Part shown: in pieces, positions 54,681 to 64,000 of the stretch
How positions within the stretch are numbered: position 1 is the stretch's first letter
Layout of the letters: the number at the start of each line of letters is the position of its first letter
Assembly: GCA_916048095.2 (NCBI GenBank)
Contig: OU696572.1
Span: 5,351,362 to 5,415,361 of the forward strand
Direction: 5' to 3'
Length of the DNA: 64,000 bases
From: Sacculina carcini
Lineage: Eukaryota > Arthropoda > Thecostraca > Sacculinidae
Position numbers and translations under genes: made by a program
The notes under the pieces: generated by a model
Seen by the model: the letters and a program-made list of their open reading frames with translations, nothing else
Told to the model about the DNA's origin: nothing
The model's database searches: none

Positions 54681-54735
54681 TCTACTTCTCCTGACGATGG
54701 CTAGTGATAGCCGAAAGGTACCTCGAGGAATAAAC
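54681..54735 (+). ncRNA. Hammerhead-ribozyme-like motif in P3
   Basis: CTGACGA (54691-54697) is the CUGANGA core. GGCTA-GTGA-TAGCC forms helix II, and GAAA follows at 54713-54716. GG-TA-CC with A54716-T54723 gives a minimal helix III, and the UC before position 54725 is the predicted cleavage site. CTTCTC before the core pairs with GAGGAA after the site (helix I). One extra T lies between the core and helix II. Hammerhead motifs are known from Penelope-like elements, which supports the call. Confidence 0.68.
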
Positions 54736-54848
54736 TTCAGTGAACAACTGAGTGTGTTGTCTCCTGAACACAGAAAAGTCGTGCGAAGCATAGAGAAGCT
54801 ATCGTACCAGCACAACAGTGCCCAGATTGCTGTTGATTTCAACAAATC

Positions 54849-54851
<3 letters not shown>

Positions 54852-54903
<52 letters not shown>
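54852..54903. repeat. (AT)n microsatellite at Penelope 3' end, copy 3
   Basis: About 52 bp of AT repeat, followed directly by CTAGCATTGAAACCCGCCCG of the right repeat block. Confidence 0.95.
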
Positions 54904-54904
<1 letters not shown>

Positions 54905-57900
54905 TAGCATTGAAACCCGCCCGTTGTGCGGAGGAATTCATAAAATGGAATTAATATTCATGAAAATTCATAATCATAAAAAATATTCCAAATTAAAAAA
55001 GAAAATGAAAACTCATAAGTGTCTTACTCAATAGAAAAGTCCAAGTGTGAATATTTTTATTTTTATTTTGACATAATATTTTCCCTCAACCCGCCTCATA
55101 TATAAACCCACCCACTGTGCGGAATAATTCAGAACACAAACACGTAACAAACAATGAAAATTCTAGCATGTAAACCCGCCCGTCGTGCGAAACAGGTCAT
55201 ACTATTAAATTTGTATTCAATTCATAAGAGAAAAGCAATATGAATTAAATAAAAGTGTGGAGTAAACCCATAAAAAAAGTCTAAATTTCTATATTTTCAT
55301 ATTTATTTTCACAAAAAAATTTGCCTAAACCGCCTCATATTTATACATGCCCGTCGTGCTGAGCAATTCATAAAAATAAATGAGCAATTCATAAAAATAA
55401 TGCAAGTTAAAAATAAATAAGGCAAACTCATAAAAACCTTAATCAATTAAAAAGTCTAAATTTCATTATTTTTAATTTTATTTTGACAAAATATTTTCAC
55501 TCAACCCGCCTCATATTTAAACCCGCCCAACGTGAGGAATAATTCAGAACTCGAACACCATCCGTTCTGGTTCTTGAAGTCAAATCCATTAGTTTTGGAT
55601 ATGAATTCATTCTATACGGTGAAATTGAACGTTTTATTGCTGCCCGCGGGACATTTTTATGAAATAAAAATGAGCCATCGCTTCGTTTGCGTTTGAAGCC
55701 CCTGATCATTGAACCAGCGAACCATGAACCAGCGAACCATGAACCAGCGCAATTATGTCACCTCATATTCAAGCATACATACACAGACAGACAGATAATT
55801 TCTTCTTTATGTATATACTAGCATTAAAACCCGCCCGTTGTGCGGAAGAATTCATAAAAATATTGCAAATTAAAAATAAATAAGGCAAACTCATAAAAAC
55901 CTTAATCAATTAAAAAGTCTAAATTTCATTATTATTAATTTACATTTTGACAAAATATTTTCACTCAGCCCGCCTCATATTTAAACCCGGCCGACGTGCG
56001 GAATAATTCAGAACTCGAACACCATCCGTTCTGGTTCTTGAAGTCAAATCCATTAGTTTTGTATATGAATTCATTCTACACGGTGAAATTGAACGTTTTA
56101 TTGCTGCCCGCGGGACATTTTTATTTCATAAAAATGAGCCATCGCTTCGTTTGCGTTTGAAGCCCCTGATCATTGAACCAGCGAACCATGAACCAGCGCA
56201 TGAACCAGCGCAATTCACCTCATATTCAAGCATACATACACAGACAGACAGATAATTTCTTCTTTATGTATATATATAGCATTAAAACCGCATTAAAACC
56301 CGCCCGTTGTGCGGAACAATTCATAAAAATATTGCAAATTAAAAATAAATAAGGCAAACTCATGAAGACCTTAATCAATTAAAAAGTCCAAATTTCATTA
56401 TTTTTAATTTTATTTTGACAAAATATTTTCACTCAACCCGCCTCATATTTAAACCCGCCCGACGTGAGGAAAAATTCAGAACTCGAACACCATCCGTTCT
56501 GGTTCTTGAAGTCAAATCCATTAGTTTTGTATATGAATTCATTCTATACGGTGAAATTGAACGTTTTATTGCTGCCCGCGGGACATTTTTATTTCATAAA
56601 AATGAGCCATCGCTTCGTTTGCGTTTGAAGCCCCTGATAATTGAACCAGCGAACCATGAGCCAGCGCAATTATGTCACCTCATATTCAAGCATACATACA
56701 CAGACAGACAGATAATTTCTTCTTTATGTATATATATAGCATTAAAACCCGCCCGTTGTGCGGAGCAATTCATAACATGAAATTCATATTCAATTCATAA
56801 AAAATATGGAAAAATAAAAATGAAATAGGGTACACTCATAAGAATATTAATCAATTGAAAATTATAAGTTTAATTATTTTTATTTCGACACAATATTTCC
56901 CTCAGTCCGCCTGAGTCATTTTTAAACCCGCCCGTCGTGCTGAATAATTCAGAACTCGAACACGATCCGTTCTGCATCTTGAAGTCAAATCCATTGGTTT
57001 TGTGTATGGATTAATTCTACAGGGTAAATTGAACGTTCTATTGTCTATAGTTGCTGCCCGCGGAACATTTTTATTTAAAAAAAAACACCTTTTTTTAAAT
57101 GAACCATTTGAAAAAATGATCTAAAAACACTTTTTTAAACCCACCCGTCGTGCGGAACAATTCATACAATAAAATTCATATCAAATCCATAAAATATAAT
57201 GAATACAAATTGAAAAGCAAAAAATGTAACCTATAAATATCTTAACCAATAGAAAAGTCTAAATGTGAATATTTTTGTTCTTATTTTGACAAATATTATC
57301 CCTCAACCCGCCTGATATATAAATCTGCCCGTCGTGTGGTATAATTCAGAACAAAAACACGAAACAAACAATGAAAGATGATGAAATCTTTTCATCAGAC
57401 TGTTTCCAAACTATATTTATTACTTAACATCATTCCCCAATATCATTTGCTTAAGTACTATTTCACTTTTACCGCTATAATATTTATTGTTAAAATTTAT
57501 ACATTTTCCGCTATCATTAAAACCCAATATAACCTGAGTCAAACCTACCCAACCCAACCCAACCATTCAATCTTGACCGCTCTCAGCCTAGTCTGAGGTG
57601 ATTTAACTTATTAGTTTGTGATCACAAAATATACTGATGCGATCATAATTTGTAATCAGAAGACTGAGATTATCTACCCCAGGGGTCCCAAACACGCGGC
57701 CCACCAATACTTTTCTCTCAACCCGCCAATATAGTATCGGGACCAAACTGTAAGGTAGCTAAATTCACATTTGTTGCATAATGCGATATAATTTTACACC
57801 ATTATCATATTATCTCATAATTCCCGGTTAATGCTTCCACTAATGCATCATATTCATACAGTTGTTATTTTTTGGATTACATCGATAATGCAGCCCTTGA

Positions 57901-58493
57901 TATTACAGCCGATATTATATTATGCAATCTATATTCTGCTACGTATTATTCCTAATACATATATCATCAGATCGCAAAATATATTTAAAGGTTCACATCA
58001 TTCTCCAAAATCATTTGCTTAAGAGCTATTCTACTTTTATCGCTAGAATATTTACTGCTAGCAAAATATCATATACCTCGCTATCATTTAAACCCACTCT
58101 TTATAGATACATTTAATTCGCCCGTCGTGCGGAACAGTTCATAAAATATAATTAATATTCAATTCATAAAAAAATTAGTGCAAATTGAAAAAGAAAAACA
58201 AACCCACAGGAAAGTTATAGCTAATCTAAAAGTCTAAATGTGAAATTTATGTTTCAATTTAGAAAACATGTTTTTCCACAACACTATCAAAACAATGCAA
58301 CCTTCTGTCATCTCTATAATTCCAGGTTAATGCTTCCGCTAAAACAGCATAAGTTGGCATTACATGATATTGCAACCCATATCCTTATGCAACTTATGCT
58401 TATGCAACTTGAAATTAAACCAATTAAATTACACAGTTAAATTCAGTAGTTTACTTTGTTCCCAATAGCATTTTACCCGCCCGTCGTGCGGAA
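54904..58493. repeat. Tandem complex repeat with CCCGCCCG core (right block, part 1)
   Basis: Same family as 1-2790. Cores lie near 54917, 55178, 55346, 55521, 55829, 55986, 56297, 56454, 56747, 56926, 57140, 57324, 58119 and 58476. Position 55330-56735 contains three near-identical ~450-bp repeats, each with the GATCCGTTCTGG..GCTGCCCGCGG stretch and the CATACATACACAGACAGACAG tail. Position 56737-58493 parallels 390-2790 unit by unit. No genes. Confidence 0.87.
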
Positions 58494-60440
58494 CGTTATT
58501 GAGGACAATAAAGCCTTTATATTCAGTAGAGTGTAGCATTAATTAAACTGTACGCAATAAAACCACACCATCCATGCTTGGAGATAATATGATGCATTCT
58601 TAATTGTGATTGGGCTTCAGTGAAATTTAATCGGTGTATATTCCTGTGTAATCGCAAGTGCGCATAATAGCTGTCAAATTGGCAACATGATAATTTGACT
58701 TTACACCGCCGTAACTTCCTTCAGATACACTTTGTAAAATTACAAATTACACCGTATTGTAGAAAACAAGATTTCTAGCACGATGGTATAATTTATTTTT
58801 ATGTTTAGCAAATAGTTACTGAGAAATAGTAGAAAAATTAATTAATCTTATTCGGCCGGTGTTCAAGTGAAATTTTGGATGTATTTGAGAATTTTGCCAA
58901 TTTTACACGTTTTTTGTATCATTTGTGGTTATAAATTATAGCTTATCTTGTAGAACACAAAATTCTCTACACAGTAGTATATTCCTGAGTAATCGCAAGT
59001 GCGTAAATTGTGATTGGACTTGAGTGAAATTAAATCAGTGTATATTCATGTGTAATCGCAAGTACGCATAATAGCTGTCAAATTGGCAACATGACATTTT
59101 GACTTTACACCGCCGTATCTTCCTTCAGATACACCTTGGAAAATTAAGAATTATACTGTATTGTAGAAAACAACATTTCTAGCACGATGGTATAATTAAT
59201 TTTAAGGTATGACAAACAGTTCCTGAGAAATGGGTAGAAAAATGAATAAATTTTAGTCACCCGGTGTTCAAGTGTAATTTTGGATGCATTTGAGAATTTT
59301 GCCAATTTTACACGTTTTTTGTATCATTTGTGGGTATAAATTATACCTTTTCTTGTAGAACACAAAATTCTCTACACAGTAGTATATTCCTGTGTAATCG
59401 CAAGTGCGCATAATAGCTGTCAAATTGACAATATGTCCTTTTGACTTTACACCGCCGTCACTTCCTTCAGATACACTTTGGAAAATTAAGAATTATACCG
59501 CATTTAAAAAAATACAATTTCCAGCACGATGATATAATTTATTTTAATGTGTGACAAATAGTTCCTGAGAAATAGGTAGAAAAATGAATTAATTTAGGCG
59601 CCCGGTGATCAATTTTAATTTTGGATGTATTTGACAATTTTGCCAATTTTACACATTTTTTGTATCATTTGTGGGTATAAATTATAACTTTTCTTGTAGA
59701 ACACAAAACTATCTACACAATAGTATAATTTTTATAGCTGTACCATTGCTGGTTTATGAGGAATAGATAGGGGAATATTTACCAAAACATTCACGGTTTC
59801 CAGTGCTAATTTTGCATTTTTGACTTTGTCATTTTGACTTCACACCGCCGTAACTTTTTTTTAATACACTTTGGAAAATTAAAAATTATACCGTGTTGTA
59901 GCAAACAAAATTCCCAGCATGATGGTATTATTTATTTAGTTGTGTGATAATTAGTTTTTGATACATAGAGAAAAAAGTATAGAAAATCGGACGCGTGGAG
60001 TATAAATATAATTTTGAATATAGATTGAAATTTTGTCATGTTTACATCTTTTATGATCTATTTTTGGATATGAATTATAACCTATCTTGTAGAACAGAAA
60101 ATTCTCTACACAGTGGTATAATCTGTTTGGCTGTACCATTTCTGGTTTATGAGGAGTAGATGGCAGAGCATTGACCACAAATTTCGCATTTTTCAGGGTT
60201 CATTTTGTCTTTTCACCGCTATAACTTTTTGTGATTTCATTTTTGAAATTTAAAATTTAATCTAAAGTGTAGACAAGAAAATTTCCAACGTGATGGTATA
60301 AATTGTTAGCGGGTAGGCTGAGTGGTGGCCGAATAATAGCTGATAGAAAATGGACCAAGGAGGGTCGAACACACACACACACAGACACACACACACACAC
60401 ACACACAGAGGATCTCTTTTATATATATAGATATATATAT
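58494..60440. repeat. 408/338-bp satellite array (right copy 1)
   Basis: Marker AATCGCAAGTGCGCATAA or near variants at about 58650, 59058 and 59396, the same alternating spacing as on the left. Closes with (CA)n, GAGGATCTCTTTTATATA. Duplicated in tandem at 61174-63118. Confidence 0.88.
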
Positions 60441-61173
60441 ATAGCATTAAAACCCGCCCGTTGTGCGGAGCAATTCATAACACTTCAGATACACTTTGGA
60501 AAATTCAGATACACTTTGGAAAATTAAGAATAATACCGTGTTGTAGAAAACAAAATTTCTAGCACGATGGTATAATTAATTTTAATGTATGACAAACAGT
60601 TCCTGAGAAATAGGTAGAAAAATGAATTAATTTTAGTCGCCCGGTGTTCAAGTGTAATTTTGGATGGATTTGAGAATTTTGCCAATTTTACACGTTTTTT
60701 GTATCATTTGTGGGTATAAATTATAGCTTATCTTGTAGAACACAAAATTCTCTACACAGTAGCATGTTCCTGAGTAATCGCAAGTGCGTCAATTGTGATT
60801 AGACTTCAGTGAAATTAAATCAGTGTATATTCATGTGTAATCGCCAGTGCGCATAATAGCTGTCAAATTGGCAACATGACATTTTGACTTTACACCGCCG
60901 TAACTTCCTTCAGATACACTTTGGATATTTAAGAATTATACCGTATTGTAGAAACCAAAATTTCTAGCACGATGGTATAATTCATTTTAATGTGTCACAA
61001 TTAGTTTTTGAGAAATAGGTAGAAAAATGAATAAATTTTAGTCACCCGGTGCTCAAGTGTAATTTTGGATGTATTTGAGAATTTTGCCAATTTTACACGT
61101 TTTTTGTATCATTTGTGGGTATAAATTATACCTTTTCTTGTAGAACACAAAATTTTCTACACAGTAGTATATT
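60441..61173. repeat. Satellite fragment between the two duplicated blocks
   Basis: Begins with one CCCGCCCGTTGTGCGG core and jumps directly into satellite sequence (CTTCAGATACACTTTGG, given twice in a row). It lacks the usual intervening units. Confidence 0.8.
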
Positions 61174-63049
61174 CCGTTATTGAGGACAATAAAGCCTTTA
61201 TATTCAGTATAGTGTAGCATTAATTAAACTGTACGCAATAAAACCACACCATCCATGCTTGGAGATAATATGATGAATTCTTAATTGTGATTGGGCTTCA
61301 GTGAAATTTAATCGGTGTATATTCCTGTGTAATCGCAAGTGCGCATAATAGCTGTCAAATTGGCAACATGATAATTTGACTTTACACCGCCGTAACTTCC
61401 TTCAGATACACTTTGTAAAATTACAAATTATACCGTATTGTAGAAAACAAGATTTCTAGCACGATGGTATAATTTATTTTTATGTTTAACAAATAGTTAC
61501 TGAGAAATAGTAGAAAAATTAATTAATTTTATTCGGCCGGTGTTCAAGTGAAATTTTGGATGTATTTGAGAATTTTGCCAATTTTACACGTTTTTTGTAT
61601 CATTTGTGGGTATAAATTATAGCTTATCTTGTAGAACACAAAATTATCTACACAGTAGTATATTCCTGTGTAATCGCAAGTGCGTAAATTATGATTGGAC
61701 TTCAGTGAAATTAAATCAGTGTATATTCATGTGTAATCGCAAGTGCGCATAATAGCTGTCAAATTGGCAACATGACAATTTGACTTTACACCGCCGTAAC
61801 TTCCTTCAGATACACTTTGGAAAATTAAAAATTATACCGTATTGTAGAAAACAAAATTTCTAGCACGATGGTATAATTAATTTTAATGTATGACAAACAG
61901 TTCCTGAGAAATGGGTATAAAAATGAATAAATTGTAGTCACCCGGTGTTCAAGTGTAATTTTGGATGTATTTGAGAATTTTGCCAATTTTACACGTTTTT
62001 TGTATCATTTGTGGGTATAAATTACACCTTTTCTTGTAGAACACAAAATTCTCTACACAGTAGTATATTCCTGTGTAATCGCAAGTGCGCATAATAGCTG
62101 TCAAATTGGCAATATGTCCTTTTGACTTTACACCGCCGTCACTTCCTTCAGATACACTTTGGAAAATTAAGAATTATACCGCATTTTAAAAAATACAATT
62201 TCCAGCACGATGATATAATTTATTTTAATGTGTGACAAATAGTTCCTGAGAAATAGGTAGAAAAATGAATTAATTTAGGCGCCCGGTGATCAAGTGTAAT
62301 TTTGGATGTATTTGACAATTTTGCCAATTTTACACATTTTTTGTATCATTTGTGGGTATAAATTATACTTTTTCTTGTAGAACACAAAATTATCTACACA
62401 ATAGTATAATTTTTATAGCTGTACCATTGCTGGTTTATGAGGAATAGATAGGGGAATATTTACCAAAACATTCACGGTTTCCAGTGCTAATTTTGCATTT
62501 TTGACTTTGTCATTTTGACTTCACACCGCCGTAACTTTTTTTCAATACACTTTGGAAAATTAAAAATTATACCGTGTTGTAGCAAACAAAATTCCCAGCA
62601 TGATGGTATTATTTATTTAGTTGTGTGATAATTAGTTTTTGATACATAGAGAAAAAAGTATAGAAAATCGGACGCGTGGAGTATAAATATATTTTTGAAT
62701 ATAGATTGAAATTTTTTCATGTTTACATCTTTTATGTTCTATTTTCGGATATGAATTATAACCTATCTTGTAGAACAGAAAATTCTCTACACAGTGGTAT
62801 AATCTGTTTGGCTGTACCATTTTTGGTTTATGAGGAGTAGATGGCAGAGCATTGACCACAATTTTCGCATTTTTCAGGGTTCATTTTGTCTTTTCACCGC
62901 TATAACTTTTTTTGATTTCATTTTTGAAATTTAAAATTTAATCTAAAGTGTAGACAAGAAAATTTCCAACGTGATGGTATAAATTGTTAGCGGGTAGGCT
63001 GAGTGGTGGCCGAATAATAGCTGATAGAAAATGGACCAAGGAGGGTCGA

Positions 63050-63080
<31 letters not shown>

Positions 63081-63118
63081 GACAGACACACAGAGGATCT
63101 CTTTTATATATATAGATA
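61174..63118. repeat. 408/338-bp satellite array (right copy 2, tandem duplicate)
   Basis: Starts CGTTATTGAGGACAATAAAGCC exactly as at 58494. Markers at about 61331, 61739 and 62077. Offset to copy 1 is constant at about 2680 bp to the closing (CA)n, so the block was duplicated as a whole. Confidence 0.88.
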
Positions 63119-64000
63119 TAGCATTAAAACCCGCCCGTTGTGCGGAGCAATTCATAACATGAAATTCATATTAATGAAAAATGAAAAAAAAAAATGAAAT
63201 AGGGTACACTCATAAAAATATTAATCAATTGAAAATTATGAGTTTAATTATTTTTATTTCGACAAAATATTTCCCCTCAGTCCGCCTGAGTCATTTTTAA
63301 ACCCGCCCGTCGTGCTGAATAATTCAGAACTCGAACACGATCCGTTCTGCATCTTGAAGTCAAATCCATTGGTTTTGTGTATGGGTTAATTCTACAGGGT
63401 AAATTGAACGTTCTATTGTCTATAGTTGCTGCCCGCGGAGCATTTTCATTAAAAAATACCTTTTTTAAATGAACCATTTGAAAAAATGAACTAAAAAATG
63501 GAAACACTTTTTTTTAAACCCGCCCCTCGTGCGGAACAATTCATACAATAAAATTCATATTTGAAGTCAAATCCATTGGTTTTGTGTATGGATTAATTAT
63601 ACAGGGGAAATTGAACGTTCTATTGTCTATAGTTGCTGAGCGCGGAGCATTTTTATTTTAACAAAAATTACCTTTTTTTAAATGAACCATTTGAAAAAAT
63701 GAACTAAAAACACTTTTTTAAACCCGCCCGTCGTGCGGAACAATTCATACAATAAAATTCATATCAAATCCATAAAATATATTGAATATAAATTGAAAAC
63801 CAAAAAATGTAACCTATTAATATCTCAACCAATAGAAAAGTCTAAATGTGAATATTTTTGTTCTTATTTTGACAAATATTATCCCTCAACCCGCCTGATA
63901 TATAAATCTGCCCGTCGTGTGGTATAATTCAGAACACAAACACGAAACAAACAATGAAAGATGATGAAATCTTTTCATCAGAATGTTTCCAAACTATATT
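63119..64000. repeat. Tandem complex repeat with CCCGCCCG core (right block, part 2)
   Basis: Parallels 390-1070 and 56737-57410, with cores near 63130, 63302, 63520, 63723 and 63908. Position 63555-63720 repeats the TTGAAGTCAAATCCATT unit. Runs off the window end. Confidence 0.87.

Larger units (their letters stand above)
53266..54851 (+). mobile_element. Penelope-like element, copy P3
   Basis: 5'-truncated Penelope joined to LINE copy C, ending in a short (AT)n run. After it the right-hand repeat block starts at 54904. Confidence 0.93.

Overview
This window is eukaryotic and almost certainly from an invertebrate animal. It has spliced exons with GT/AG borders, an AATAAA-rich 3' end, long AT, CA and GT microsatellites, and a dense transposable-element load: Ty3/Gypsy-type LTR elements, an L2/CR1-type LINE, Penelope-like elements with GIY-YIG endonuclease, hAT elements and foldback MITEs. 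I cannot name the species. Nothing bacterial or viral is seen apart from retrotransposons.

One probable host gene runs on the plus strand from about 4.96 to 34.2 kb. Six small exons (4964-5050, 12611-12697, 16570-16656, 17192-17272, 19122-19283, 33734-33822) each encode one or two four-cysteine modules, all join in phase 1, and the last carries the stop codon. The first three exons are 87-bp duplicates of one another. The 5' end of the gene (start codon, signal peptide) is not seen. Its introns are swollen by transposons: a LINE fragment and a nearly complete Gypsy element (5.2-11.3 kb), a hAT MITE (12.25 kb), a Gypsy relic with an internal inversion that is split by a palindromic MITE (13.2-15.3 kb), a foldback hairpin (18.1-18.5 kb), an intact-looking hAT transposon inside another hAT-like element (19.7-23.8 kb), and a nest of LTR elements several levels deep (23.8-33.3 kb).

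Downstream of the gene, 34.4-38 kb holds a worn Gypsy relic, GT/TA-rich DNA and a dispersed repeat. From 38 to 54.9 kb lies a composite of Gypsy, LINE and Penelope sequence that has been duplicated in both direct and inverted orientation. Inverted arms of about 5.6 kb (39.7-45.3 and 47.7-53.3 kb) flank a 2.4-kb spacer that is itself a further copy. All copies share the same disabling mutations, so they spread by segmental duplication and not by transposition. Each Penelope copy carries a hammerhead-ribozyme-like motif near its 3' end.

Both ends of the window (1-4.8 kb and 54.9-64 kb) are non-coding, AT-rich, complex tandem repeats. They are built from units that start with a conserved GC-rich core (CCCGCCCGTCGTGCGG) and from a satellite with alternating spacing of about 408 and 338 bp. 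The right block contains a recent tandem duplication of about 2.68 kb.
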